The notes under the pieces are model-generated. The model did no database searches and was not told the DNA's origin. It saw only the letters and a list, made by a program, of their open reading frames with translations. A stretch of 47,332 nt of DNA from Streptomyces populi (GTDB lineage Bacteria; Actinomycetota; Actinomycetes; Streptomycetales; Streptomycetaceae), in NCBI RefSeq assembly GCF_002911015.1, contig NZ_KZ626903.1, positions 1 through 47,332 of the forward strand, in the 5' to 3' direction. Shown piece after piece: positions 17,504 to 26,115 of this stretch (its first letter is position 1; each line of letters begins with the position of its first letter). The position numbers and the translations under genes are program-made.

Positions 17504-19951
17504 TCAGCCGGAGGACCGGACCGGTGCGGTGGCCGTCAGCGGCAGGGCGCCCGCGGAGCGGCCGGCGAACACGCGGCAGGGGCCGGGCGACGTGCGCCAA
17601 GCGTGCCCGTCCTCGTCCCAGTGACGCAGCGCGCGGGCCGGTATCCGTACCGACGCCGTCGCCCGTTCCCCCGGTTCCGCGACGACCGCGGCGTGTCCGG
17701 CGAGCCGGCAGGCCGCGCGGTCCAGGGGGCCGGGGGGCCGGGCGAGGTAGACCTGGACGACCTCGCGTCCGCGACGCGGACCCGTGTTGCGCACCTCGAC
17801 CCGCACGGTGAACGCCTCGCCGGCCACGATCTCGTCGGGGACGGCCAGCCCCTCGTACGCCCAGGTGGTGTACCCGAGTCCGTGCCCGAACCAGTAGGCC
17901 GGTGCACGGTCGTGGCGGGCCCAGGCGCGGTAGCCGATGTGCGGGCCCTCGGTGTAGTCGAGGCGCCCGCCCTCGGGCCGGGTGCGGGTGACCGGCGCGT
18001 CGGCGAGGCGCGCCGGCCAGGTCGTGGGCAGCCGGCCGCCGGGTTCGGCCCGGCCGAACAGCACGTCGGCCAGGCCCGCGCCGCCCTCCTGTCCGGGGAA
18101 CCAGGTCAGCAGTACGGCACCGGCCCGCGCGCGCCAGGGCAGTTCGACCGGGCCGCCGCTGTTGACGACGACGACCGTGCGCGAGCCGAAGGCGGTCACC
18201 GCGCGGACCAGGTCGTCCTGGCGTCCGCCGAGTCCGAGGTCCGTCCGGTCGTGCCCCTCGGACTCGCCGTGTTCGGTGGTGCCGACGACCACGATCGCCG
18301 CGTCCGCCTCGCGGGCCGCCCGCACCGCCTCGGCCAGTGCCGGACCGTCGTCGGGGCGGGGTGGGGCCGCGGTGACGACGGTGGCCCGGCCGGTCCCCGG
18401 GGCGAGTTCGCGGCGCGCCACCACGCGCACCGCGCGTCCCGCCGTGAGGGGGACGGTCGCGCCGTGGACGGGCGGGTTCACATGGACGACCGCCGGATCG
18501 TCGGTGCCCCTGCCGAACTCCCCGTCCAGGACGACGCGTTCGTCGACCGCGACGCTCAGGCGGCCGAACCCGCCGACTCCGAGCCTCCACCGTCCCGAGG
18601 ATCCCGGAAGCAGGAAGGCTCCGATCTCGACGGTGTGCGCACCGGGTGGCAGCGGCGGCTCCAACTGCCTTCCGCTCGTCCGGTGTTCGGAGTGCAGTTC
18701 ACGCCCCGCCGCGTCCAGCACCCGCAGCCGGACGCCGGGATCGCCGGTGACGGGATCGGTGCACAGGTCCGGGGTCAGGGGTGCCGGAGGCACGTCCGCC
18801 GAGGGGCCCGGCACATGGACGACCCGCACGCCGTCGCCGAGCGCGGCCCTGATGCCGTCGAGCGGTGTGACGACCCGCTCGGGGAAGACCCCCGCGCTGC
18901 CGCCGCCCTGGACGCGCGGCAGGGCCGCGTGCGCGCCGATCACGGCGACGGTGCGCAGCCGGGCGGGATCGAGCGGAAGGACGCCGTGGTTGTGCAGCAG
19001 GACGGTGCTCGCGGCCGCGGCCTCGCGCAGCAGCGCGCGTGCCCCGGACCGGCCGGTGACGGGCGGGGCGGACGTCCGCGGCTCCCCCAGCGCGCCGCAG
19101 GCGGCGGCGAGCCCGAGCAGGCGCCGCACCTTGTCGTCGACGGCCTCGCGCGGAACGCGCCCCGCCTCCACGGCCCGCACCAGCGCCTCTCCCCAGGCGC
19201 TCTCCGGTCCCGGCATCACGAGGTCGAGGGCGGCGAGGGCGGCCGGTTCGCAGCTCCGGACCGCTCCCCAGTCGGAGACCACCACGCCGTCGAAGCCCCA
19301 TTCGCTCTTGAGGGGGTCGTCGAGCAGCGGACTGGCGGTCATCGTCGTGCCGTTGACGCCGTTGTACCCGGCCATGACCACCCGGACGCCGGCTTCGACG
19401 GCCGCCTCGAACGGCGCCAGGTACACCTCCCGCAGGGCCCGCTCGGACACCCGTACGTCGACGGTCAGCCGGTCGGTCTCGGAGTCGTTGGCCACGTAGT
19501 GCTTGGCGGTGGCGGCCACTCCGTGCGCCTGGATTCCCCTGACGAGCGCGGCGCCGGTGCGGCCGGTCAGTTCGGGGTCCTCGGAGCAGCACTCGAAGTG
19601 CCGCCCGCCGAGCGGTGTCCGGTGGAGGTTGAGGGTGGGCGCGAGGACGACGTCGACGCCCTTGCGGCGTGCCTCGGCGGCGAGCAGCCCGCCGAGGCGT
19701 TCCACCAGTTCCTCGTCCCACAGGGCCCCGAGCGCGGACGCCGAGGGCAGCAGCAGGGCGGGGTCGCGCTCGTCCCAGGACTGTCCGCGCACTCCGGCGG
19801 GGCCGTCCGACAGGACCATCTCCCTCAGTCCCAGGACCGGTTCGGCCCGGGTGCGCCAGGTGGTCGCGCCGGTCAGCAGCCGGACCTTCTCGCGGAGCGT
19901 GAGTTTCCCGAGGAGCGCCTCACGCTCCGCCTCGTCGTCCGTTTGTCGCAC
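17504..19951 (-). CDS. GH3 beta-glucosidase with PA14-like insert
   Basis: An 815-residue cytoplasmic enzyme (no signal peptide). The N-terminal GH3 barrel includes ATAKHYVANDSETDR and the nucleophile Asp in VVVSDWGAV. The second GH3 domain is interrupted by a PA14-like sandwich (about 390-530), and a fibronectin III-like domain ends the protein (FTVRVEVRNTGPRRGREVV). This layout is typical of BglB/BglC-like beta-glucosidases that split short beta-glucosides after uptake. The start is GTG with GAAGGGAG upstream; the open frame continues much further but overlaps the neighbouring gene. A perfect operator lies 20 bases before the start. Inferred role: final hydrolysis of beta-1,3-gluco-oligosaccharides. 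Confidence 0.93.
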   Translation of the reverse strand: MRQTDDEAEREALLGKLTLREKVRLLTGATTWRTRAEPVLGLREMVLSDGPAGVRGQSWDERDPALLLPSASALGALWDEELVERLGGLLAAEARRKGVDVVLAPTLNLHRTPLGGRHFECCSEDPELTGRTGAALVRGIQAHGVAATAKHYVANDSETDRLTVDVRVSERALREVYLAPFEAAVEAGVRVVMAGYNGVNGTTMTASPLLDDPLKSEWGFDGVVVSDWGAVRSCEPAALAALDLVMPGPESAWGEALVRAVEAGRVPREAVDDKVRRLLGLAAACGALGEPRTSAPPVTGRSGARALLREAAAASTVLLHNHGVLPLDPARLRTVAVIGAHAALPRVQGGGSAGVFPERVVTPLDGIRAALGDGVRVVHVPGPSADVPPAPLTPDLCTDPVTGDPGVRLRVLDAAGRELHSEHRTSGRQLEPPLPPGAHTVEIGAFLLPGSSGRWRLGVGGFGRLSVAVDERVVLDGEFGRGTDDPAVVHVNPPVHGATVPLTAGRAVRVVARRELAPGTGRATVVTAAPPRPDDGPALAEAVRAAREADAAIVVVGTTEHGESEGHDRTDLGLGGRQDDLVRAVTAFGSRTVVVVNSGGPVELPWRARAGAVLLTWFPGQEGGAGLADVLFGRAEPGGRLPTTWPARLADAPVTRTRPEGGRLDYTEGPHIGYRAWARHDRAPAYWFGHGLGYTTWAYEGLAVPDEIVAGEAFTVRVEVRNTGPRRGREVVQVYLARPPGPLDRAACRLAGHAAVVAEPGERATASVRIPARALRHWDEDGHAWRTSPGPCRVFAGRSAGALPLTATAPVRSSG

Positions 19952-19970
19952 GGGTGCGGCTCCCTTCCCC

Positions 19971-19984
19971 GGAGAGCGCTCTCC
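19971..19984. promoter_or_regulatory. LacI-type operator 2 (before the GH3 gene)
   Basis: Perfect palindrome GGAGAGCGCTCTCC in the 47-base gap between the GH-A stop and the GH3 start. No clear promoter hexamers accompany it, so it could also act as a roadblock to read-through. Confidence 0.85.
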
Positions 19985-19998
19985 ATCGCTGCCGGGGT

Positions 19999-21756
19999 TC
20001 AGTTGTAGACCCCGAACTCGTACAGCGAGTAACCCCAGCCGGTGCCGCGGGCCGTGCCGTCGACCCGCACGTAGCGGCCGGTGCCGGTCACGTCGAGGTC
20101 GTCGACGCCGCCGTTGCCGTCGGTGACCGTGCGGACCGTGGTCCAGTTCTGTCCGTCGTCGGAGGTCCGCAGGGTGTACGCCTTGGCGTACGAGGTCTCC
20201 CAGACCAGTTGGACGTGGCGGAACGAGGTACGGGCGCCGAGGTCGACCCGCAGCCACTGGGGGTCGCTCCAGTCGCTGGCCCAGCGGGTGCCCGGGTCGC
20301 CGTCGACGGCGTTCGCCGCGGTGCAGGGGCAGTCGCCGCCGCCGGTCTGGAACGAGGAGGCGGTGGCGGGCCTGCCGAGGGCGAGGTTCGTTCCGCCCGG
20401 AGTCGGCGGCACGATCCGCACCGACCGGGACTCGACACCGACGTTGCCCTTGCCGTCCTTGGCCTTGACGTAGAACTTCCACACCCCGGGCCGGTCCGGC
20501 GCGGTCACCCTGAGCCGGCCGCCGCCGAGGTCGGTGAAGGGCAGCGGGTTCAACTGTCCGCTCCGGTCGAGGTACATGCTGTTGTCCAGCACCTCGTAGG
20601 TGACCGGATCGCCGTCGGGGTCGGTGGCCTTCACCGAGAGGGTGAGGTCGCGTCCGGCGGGCACCTTGCCCGCGTCCCCCTCGACGGCGAGATCCGTGAT
20701 GACCGGCGGCGTGTCGTCCCGGGAGGTGTCCGCGCCGTACGCCCTCTTCACGGCGTAGTACGACAGCCGTTTCTCGCCCGCGGGCAGCAGGTTGAACCAG
20801 ATGCCGCCGAAGTCGTACTCGGTCCCGTAGTGGAACATCGTGGCGCCGAGCGCGACGCCCCGGTGTCCGGTGACGCAGTTCCACGCCCGGGTGTACCCGT
20901 CGGCCTTCGCCCGGTCGGTGGGTTCGGCGGGGACGCCGTTGGCGTCGTCCGGGACCTCCCACTCACCCGCGGGACCGCTTTCGGTGACGATGTAGGGCTT
21001 GGTGTAACCGCCCTGCTGCCAGGCCGACTTGATGTCACAGACGGCGTTGTAGGCGTTCACCGCGTACAGGTCCAGATCGGGCGCGTTCCTCTTGTAGTAG
21101 GGCCAGGCGCCGGTCCACGCGTCGGTGGAGGTGACGGGGTGGTTCGGGTCGACGGCGTGGATCTTCCTGGCGATGTCGTTCACCAGCGTGGTGTAGGCGT
21201 TCCGCTGCCGCTCCAGCTCGTCGCCGCCGTAGCAGTTCTGGAGTCCGAGCACGGACTCGTTCCCGACGTCCCACATCAGGACGCCGGGGTTGTCCTTGTA
21301 CGCGGCGGCCCACCGCGGGAACTCGGTGAGCACCTGGTTCCTGTAGGCGGCGTCGGTGAGGTAGTTCACGCAGCCGCCGCTGCCGGGGCCGCCGCCGGGC
21401 TGGAGCCAGAATCCGCCGATCACCCGGATGCCCTGGGCGGCCGCCGCGTCGAAGAGGGGCTTGCTGGAGGCGTCGGTGCCCCAGGTGCGGACGGTGTTGA
21501 CGCCCATCGACTTCAGGTCGGACATGTGACGCGCGGCGTCGGCGACGGCCGGCCCCCAGGTGAGGCCCTTGATCTGGTACGGGTTTCCGTCGACGGTGAG
21601 CCGCCAGTCGCCCTGCGAGCCGGTGACCTTGACGACGCCGCCGGCCGCCCGGGCCTGCTGGGCGGGCAGGACGAGTGCTGCCGTGGCGAGCAGGCCCGCG
21701 GTGAGGGGCGCCGCGATGCGGCGCCGGGTGGTACGGGATCTACGGGATCCGGTCAT
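19999..21756 (-). CDS. secreted clan GH-A glycoside hydrolase with discoidin (F5/8 C) domain
   Basis: A 585-residue exported protein. An Arg-rich Tat-like signal peptide (RSRTTRRRIAAP, cleavage after ARA near residue 38) leads into a TIM barrel (about 40-350). The likely acid/base Glu is in WDVGNES and the nucleophile Glu in IVTESGPAGEW. An Ig/cadherin-like linker domain (about 355-450) and a C-terminal F5/8-type C (CBM32-like) domain follow. The barrel start IKGLTWGP and MGVNTVRTWG recall GH2-type barrels and GH72-type glucanosyltransferases; I cannot fix the family. Its place in the beta-1,3-glucan set suggests action on that polymer. The ATG has only a weak ribosome site (GGACGGAC). Confidence 0.85.
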   Translation of the reverse strand: MTGSRRSRTTRRRIAAPLTAGLLATAALVLPAQQARAAGGVVKVTGSQGDWRLTVDGNPYQIKGLTWGPAVADAARHMSDLKSMGVNTVRTWGTDASSKPLFDAAAAQGIRVIGGFWLQPGGGPGSGGCVNYLTDAAYRNQVLTEFPRWAAAYKDNPGVLMWDVGNESVLGLQNCYGGDELERQRNAYTTLVNDIARKIHAVDPNHPVTSTDAWTGAWPYYKRNAPDLDLYAVNAYNAVCDIKSAWQQGGYTKPYIVTESGPAGEWEVPDDANGVPAEPTDRAKADGYTRAWNCVTGHRGVALGATMFHYGTEYDFGGIWFNLLPAGEKRLSYYAVKRAYGADTSRDDTPPVITDLAVEGDAGKVPAGRDLTLSVKATDPDGDPVTYEVLDNSMYLDRSGQLNPLPFTDLGGGRLRVTAPDRPGVWKFYVKAKDGKGNVGVESRSVRIVPPTPGGTNLALGRPATASSFQTGGGDCPCTAANAVDGDPGTRWASDWSDPQWLRVDLGARTSFRHVQLVWETSYAKAYTLRTSDDGQNWTTVRTVTDGNGGVDDLDVTGTGRYVRVDGTARGTGWGYSLYEFGVYN

Positions 21757-21809
21757 GGGTGTCCGTCCGGGGTACGGGTGGGGGATGGGATCGGTGACAG
21801 GGGTGGGCC

Positions 21810-21846
21810 GTCCCGCCGGCCCGGGTGCGCGCCGGACCGGCGGGAC
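21810..21846. terminator. hairpin after the DUF1996 gene
   Basis: GTCCCGCCGG (21810-21819) pairs with CCGGCGGGAC (21837-21846), with four further pairs inside after one mismatch. It lies between DUF1996 and the downstream GH-A gene and may attenuate read-through. Confidence 0.65.
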
Positions 21847-21860
21847 GCGTCTGTGTCGCG

Positions 21861-22955
21861 TCAGGGGAGCCGGTAGTTCGCGTCGAGTGCCGCGCCCGCC
21901 TCGGGGTGCGTCTGGTCGTAACCGCGGGCGTCGCACTGGAGCCCGCCGACGACGCAGTGGTCGACGAGCGCCTTGAGCGTCGGCGGGTCCCACACGTTGA
22001 AGAAGTCGTAGTGGAACGAGTAGCCGGCGCCGCTCGAGAGCCTGACCTGCGACATGTCACCGTTGACCGGGAAAGCCATCTTGAACTCGATCATCGGCAG
22101 GGCGACCGGGTGGTCGTCCGGGCAGATGTTGTCGTTGGTGCCGGGGTTCACCACCGGGTACGCCATGTGACTCTGGTGGTTCGGTGTGTCCAGGTACGTG
22201 CCGTCCCAGCAACTGGGCGCCTGGAAACGGATGTTGAGCTGGACGTCGGCCGAGTTCGGGCACTGCTGCGGGAAGTCCGTGTTGAAGTAGCTGTTGCCGC
22301 ATTCCCACCCCTCGACGAACCCTCGGTGGTTGCGGAAGTCGGCCGCGGACTGCATCGGACTGCCGACCACGAAGCGCAGCCCCTTCGGGAAGGGCCGCAC
22401 GCTGGTGTAGTCGGTGACGCCCGCCTTGTAGTAGATGACCTGCGGACCCACCGGCAGGACGGGGGTGCCGCCCTTGAGCAGGGTCGGCATCCAGTACGCG
22501 GACTTGTCGCCGGGCGCCCTGCAACTGGTCGAACCGGCGTCGAGCGAGGCCGTGGTGCTGGCGGCGGCGGTCGTGGTGTTACCCATGAACGTGTGGTCGT
22601 GGGACTTGCCCGGCTGGCCGGGGTAGACGATCGGGTCGTCCGGCCTGGTGCGGGTCACCGAGCAGTTCGCCTGGAACTCGTGGAAGTAGCGGTGCGCCGG
22701 CTCCGCCTTGGACGGGACGACCCCGGTGACCTGGGGATTCGCCGGGATGTAACCGTCGCCGTCGGGGTCCTCGGGCGAGGAGAGCGTCGAGGCCGGCATC
22801 GCGTGAGCGGCGTGGGCGGCGCCCGAACCGGCCGCCCTCGACGGCGGTCCGGACACGGGGTCCGCGCTCATCGCCACTCCGGCCAGACCGAGCGAGGTCA
22901 GCACCAGCGCGCCGGACATCAGCATTCCTGAGACGATCTTCGATCTCCGTGCCAT
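21861..22955 (-). CDS. secreted DUF1996 protein in the glucan regulon
   Basis: A 364-residue exported protein with a signal peptide (about 1-30, cleavage after AMSA). A DPDGDGYIP calcium-loop-like segment is followed by the DUF1996 domain. The domain has conserved-looking His and Cys clusters: HRYFHEFQANCSVTRTRPDD, PGKSHDHTFMGN, WECGN, PNHQSHMAYP and VDHCVVGGLQCD. These could bind a metal and form disulfides. Function is unknown; fungal relatives are secreted too. The ATG is preceded by GGAGGTCTCC. A perfect 16-base operator lies 113 bases upstream and a plausible TTGACA (minus strand, 23120-23115) beyond it. The shared operator suggests that it binds or modifies beta-1,3-glucan, an inference without direct support. 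Confidence 0.9.
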   Translation of the reverse strand: MARRSKIVSGMLMSGALVLTSLGLAGVAMSADPVSGPPSRAAGSGAAHAAHAMPASTLSSPEDPDGDGYIPANPQVTGVVPSKAEPAHRYFHEFQANCSVTRTRPDDPIVYPGQPGKSHDHTFMGNTTTAAASTTASLDAGSTSCRAPGDKSAYWMPTLLKGGTPVLPVGPQVIYYKAGVTDYTSVRPFPKGLRFVVGSPMQSAADFRNHRGFVEGWECGNSYFNTDFPQQCPNSADVQLNIRFQAPSCWDGTYLDTPNHQSHMAYPVVNPGTNDNICPDDHPVALPMIEFKMAFPVNGDMSQVRLSSGAGYSFHYDFFNVWDPPTLKALVDHCVVGGLQCDARGYDQTHPEAGAALDANYRLP

Positions 22956-23067
22956 GGAGACCTCCTGCCACGTCGATGGGGACGGTGGGGGTCGGGCGGC
23001 CGGGCGGCGACGAGCACGGTGCCGCCGGACCGTCCGCGTGACGGGCCATCACATGTGCCGAGGGAAT

Positions 23068-23083
23068 GGGAGAGCGCTCTCCC
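23068..23083. promoter_or_regulatory. LacI-type operator 3 (before DUF1996)
   Basis: Perfect 16-base palindrome GGGAGAGCGCTCTCCC, the longest copy in the window. Confidence 0.87.
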
Positions 23084-23323
23084 GTCGAGGAGTGTTGTGG
23101 CGGCCGCGCGAGGGTGTCAAGGGAGTCGACGAAGGATCGTCCGTCGACATCGAGCGCACCTCTTGAACACGGCAGCGGGTCCGCCGCGGATCTTCGAACC
23201 AACCCATTCCTCGTCCAAGTACCGCAAATACGTGCCGCGTTGTCGCTTCAGCGTGCAACAACATCCGGGACTCCGGTCACAACTCTTGACGTGTCGTTCA
23301 CCTGGTTGAAGCATGCATCGGCG

Positions 23324-23337
23324 AGAGAGCGCTCCCC
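23324..23337. promoter_or_regulatory. LacI-type operator 4 (before the GH55-like gene)
   Basis: AGAGAGCGCTCCCC keeps the GAGCGCTC core with weaker flanks, about 33 bases past TTGACG, near the expected +1. Confidence 0.75.
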
Positions 23338-23382
23338 CGTACCTCCCACCGTTCACTTCCTGAACCAGGAGAGTCGCCCCCC

Positions 23383-25203
23383 ATGCCTCCAACCCCCACA
23401 GACGCCCCGGACCCCGGTCGTTCCACCGTCGCGCGGCGCACCGTCCTCGGAGCGGTGGCGGCCGGCGCGGCCGCACCCGGACTGCTCGCGCCGTCCTCAC
23501 CGGCGTCCGCCGCCCCCGCCCGGCCCGTCACCCGGTCCGCCCGGAAGCCGTCGGCCCTTCCCGGCGGCGGTGATCTCGGCCCGAACGTCATCGTCTTCGA
23601 TCCCTCCACGCCCGGGATCCAGGCCAGGCTCGACCAGGTCTTCCGGCAGCAGGAGTCGGCGCAGTTCGGCACGGGCCGCTACGCCTTCCTGTTCAAGCCC
23701 GGCACGTACAACGGGCTCAACGCCCAGCTCGGCTTCTACACCTCGATCGCGGGTCTCGGCCTGTCGCCGGACGACACGACGATCAACGGTGACGTGACCG
23801 TCGACGCCGGCTGGTTCAACGGCAACGCCACCCAGAACTTCTGGCGCTCGGCGGAGAACCTGGCCCTCAGCCCGGTGAACGGCACCAACCGGTGGGCGGT
23901 CGCCCAGGCCGCGCCGTTCCGTCGTATGCACGTCAAGGGCGGTCTCAACCTCGCTCCCGACGGCTACGGCTGGGCGAGCGGCGGTTACATCGCCGACAGC
24001 CGGATCGACGGCTCCGTCGGACCGTACTCGCAGCAGCAGTGGTACACCCGCGACAGTTCGGTGGGCGGCTGGGTCAACGCCGTCTGGAACATGGTGTTCT
24101 CGGGCGTCCAGGGCGCGCCCGCGCAGTCCTTCCCGAACCCTCCGTACACCACGCTCGACACCACACCGGTGTCCCGCGAGAAGCCGTTCCTGTATCTGAG
24201 CGGCAGCGAGTACCGGGTGTTCCTGCCGGAGAAGCGCGTCAACGCGCGCGGCACCACCTGGGGGAACGGCACCCCGCGCGGCTCGTCGCTGCCGCTGGGC
24301 CAGTTCTACGTGGCGAAGCCGGGAGTCACCGCCGCCACCCTGAACGCCGCGCTCGCCCAGGGCCTCCACCTGCTGCTGACTCCGGGGATCTACCACCTGG
24401 ACCGGCCGATCCAGGTGAACCGCGCGGGGACCGTGGTCCTCGGCCTCGGCTACGCCACGCTGGTCCCCGACAACGGCGTCACCGCGCTCAGGACGGCCGA
24501 CGTGGACGGCATCCGGCTGGCCGGCTTCCTGGTCGACGCCGGCCCCGTCAACTCCCCGACCCTGCTGGAGATCGGCCCGGCCGGGGCGTCGGCGGACCAC
24601 TCGGCGAACCCGACCACCGTGCAGGACGTCTTCGTGCGCATCGGCGGTGCCGGCGCCGGCAGGGCGACGACCAGCATGGTCGTCAACAGCCGGCACACCA
24701 TCGTCGACCACACGTGGATCTGGCGGGCCGACCACGGCACCGGCGTCGGCTGGGAGACCAACAGGGCCGACTACGGCCTCCGCGTCAACGGCGACGACGT
24801 CCTGGCCACGGGGCTGTTCGTCGAGCACTTCAACAAGTACGACGTGCAGTGGTACGGCCAGCGGGGCCGCACGGTCTTCTTCCAGAACGAGAAGGCGTAC
24901 GACGCGCCGAACCAGGCCGCGATCCAGAACGGGAGCGTCAAGGGGTACGCGGCCTACAAGGTCGGCGACTCGGTGACCGCCCACGAGGGCTGGGGCCTGG
25001 GCAGCTACTGCTACTACAACGTGGACCCCACGATCGTCCAGCACCACGGATTCGCGGCGCCCAACAGGCCCGGCGTGAAGTTCCACGGTCTGCTGGTGAT
25101 CTCGCTCGGCGGCAACGGGCAGTACGAGCGCGTCGTCAACGACACGGGAAGTCCCACGTCGGGCACCTCCACCGTGCCGTCCACCGTGGTCTCGTACCCC
25201 TGA
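23383..25203 (+). CDS. secreted GH55-like beta-1,3-glucanase (beta-helix)
   Basis: A 606-residue exported protein. The Tat-type signal has STVARRTVLGAVAAG and cleavage after ASAA near residue 45. The rest looks like two right-handed beta-helix halves: FKPGTYNGLNAQLGFYTSI, and later GLHLLLTPGIYHLD and GTVVLGLGYATL. These features, and QSFPNPPYTTLDTTPVSREK, match my recollection of GH55 exo-beta-1,3-glucanases such as SacteLam55A. Relatives are often misnamed adenylyl cyclase, and nothing cyclase-like is visible. Glu503 in FFQNEKAYD is my candidate general acid. The ATG follows AGGAGA. It is divergent from DUF1996 and carries its own operator. Confidence 0.82.
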   Translation: MPPTPTDAPDPGRSTVARRTVLGAVAAGAAAPGLLAPSSPASAAPARPVTRSARKPSALPGGGDLGPNVIVFDPSTPGIQARLDQVFRQQESAQFGTGRYAFLFKPGTYNGLNAQLGFYTSIAGLGLSPDDTTINGDVTVDAGWFNGNATQNFWRSAENLALSPVNGTNRWAVAQAAPFRRMHVKGGLNLAPDGYGWASGGYIADSRIDGSVGPYSQQQWYTRDSSVGGWVNAVWNMVFSGVQGAPAQSFPNPPYTTLDTTPVSREKPFLYLSGSEYRVFLPEKRVNARGTTWGNGTPRGSSLPLGQFYVAKPGVTAATLNAALAQGLHLLLTPGIYHLDRPIQVNRAGTVVLGLGYATLVPDNGVTALRTADVDGIRLAGFLVDAGPVNSPTLLEIGPAGASADHSANPTTVQDVFVRIGGAGAGRATTSMVVNSRHTIVDHTWIWRADHGTGVGWETNRADYGLRVNGDDVLATGLFVEHFNKYDVQWYGQRGRTVFFQNEKAYDAPNQAAIQNGSVKGYAAYKVGDSVTAHEGWGLGSYCYYNVDPTIVQHHGFAAPNRPGVKFHGLLVISLGGNGQYERVVNDTGSPTSGTSTVPSTVVSYP

Positions 25204-25262
25204 CGGTTCCCGGCACCGCGCCCGCGGCGGTCCGCGCCCCGGCAGACCTCCCCCCACGGGTG

Positions 25263-25306
25263 CGCCCCGGGGCCCGGCCCCGAGAGGGGGGCCGGGCCCC
25301 GGGGCG
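25263..25306. terminator. 19-base-pair perfect hairpin between convergent genes
   Basis: CGCCCCGGGGCCCGGCCCC (25263-25281) pairs fully with 25288-25306 over the loop GAGAGG. It should terminate both the GH55-like gene and the lipoprotein gene. Confidence 0.85.
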
Positions 25307-25351
25307 ACGGTGTCACCGACGCCCGGACCGTACGCGTCCGCGTCCGCCCCG

Positions 25352-25984
25352 TCAGTAACGCTGGGCCTTGGTCAGCACGGCGGTGAGCTGGGGCTCCGCG
25401 GGCTGGCGGCTGATCACGATCGGCGTCGCCTTCTTCCCCGCCTCCAGGTTCTCCTTGCCGACGAACTTCGTCTCCACGACCTTGCCGTCGGGGTTCTTGA
25501 AGTCGACCTGCACGGCGTACGAGGCCGTCTCCCCGCTCCTGTTGGTGATGGTGATGAGCACGGCCCGCACTCCGCCGGTCTCCGCCAGGGGCACTCCGGT
25601 CATGGCGACCTCGGACGTCGCGTTGCCGCTGCCCTGGACGTTCTTCAGTTCCTTCTCCGCGGTGGCGGCGGCGCGGGCGGTGTCGGCGGAGACCGAGGCC
25701 GCGAACTCCGAGGCCCTGGCCTCCACGGAGGCGGCGGCCGAGGCCGCCCGCTCGGACGCCGACGCGATGATCGAGGAGGCCGCCGAGGCGATGGCGGACG
25801 GCGGCGTCCCCGTGAAGTTCGACGTGTTCGGCGGGGTGGGCCGCGGGGTGATCGAGGCCGTGGCGCCGCTGCCACCGCCGTCGTCCGAGCTGCACGAGAC
25901 GAGAACGGAGCCGCACGCGATCGCGGACAGCAGGACAGCGACACGCCGTGATCCGCTCCGGCCGTGGGGAACACGTCTGCTCAT
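25352..25984 (-). CDS. putative lipoprotein of unknown function
   Basis: A 210-residue exported protein. The signal peptide ends in the lipobox LVSC (Cys31), so the mature protein should be lipid-anchored. After a short Gly/Ser/Pro linker comes an Ala/Ser/Glu-rich helix (about 63-115, SERAASAAASVEARASEFAA) that could form a coiled coil. A C-terminal beta-sandwich (about 120-210, VLITITNRSGETASYAVQVD) resembles FxLYD/DUF4352-like domains. Function unknown. It lies 131 bases downstream of the GMC oxidase gene in the same direction, but that gap has paired repeats suggesting its own promoter. Confidence 0.82.
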   Translation of the reverse strand: MSRRVPHGRSGSRRVAVLLSAIACGSVLVSCSSDDGGGSGATASITPRPTPPNTSNFTGTPPSAIASAASSIIASASERAASAAASVEARASEFAASVSADTARAAATAEKELKNVQGSGNATSEVAMTGVPLAETGGVRAVLITITNRSGETASYAVQVDFKNPDGKVVETKFVGKENLEAGKKATPIVISRQPAEPQLTAVLTKAQRY

Positions 25985-25997
25985 GGGGGCTCGCCTC

Positions 25998-26044
25998 TTC
26001 CTGCCGTACGGGGCACGGGGGCACGTCCTTTTCCTGCCGTACGG
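25998..26044. repeat. paired 14-base direct repeat before the lipoprotein gene
   Basis: TTCCTGCCGTACGG occurs at 25998-26011 and 26031-26044, 33 bases apart (about three helical turns). Each contains the palindrome CCGTACGG. Candidate activator or repressor site. Confidence 0.6.
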
Positions 26045-26115
26045 ACTCCCTCATGCTCCGTGCCGTGCCCGGCCACGGCGAACCACGGGGGCCCATTGGG
26101 GTGGCGCGCACCGGG

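Larger units (their letters stand above)
22956..23382. other. divergent control region of DUF1996 and GH55-like genes
   Basis: No gene is visible in these 427 bases. They hold two LacI-type operators, a leftward TTGACA at 23120-23115 and a rightward TTGACG at 23286-23291, each placed so that the nearest operator falls at or just past the expected start of transcription. The -10 hexamers are weak. Confidence 0.65.
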
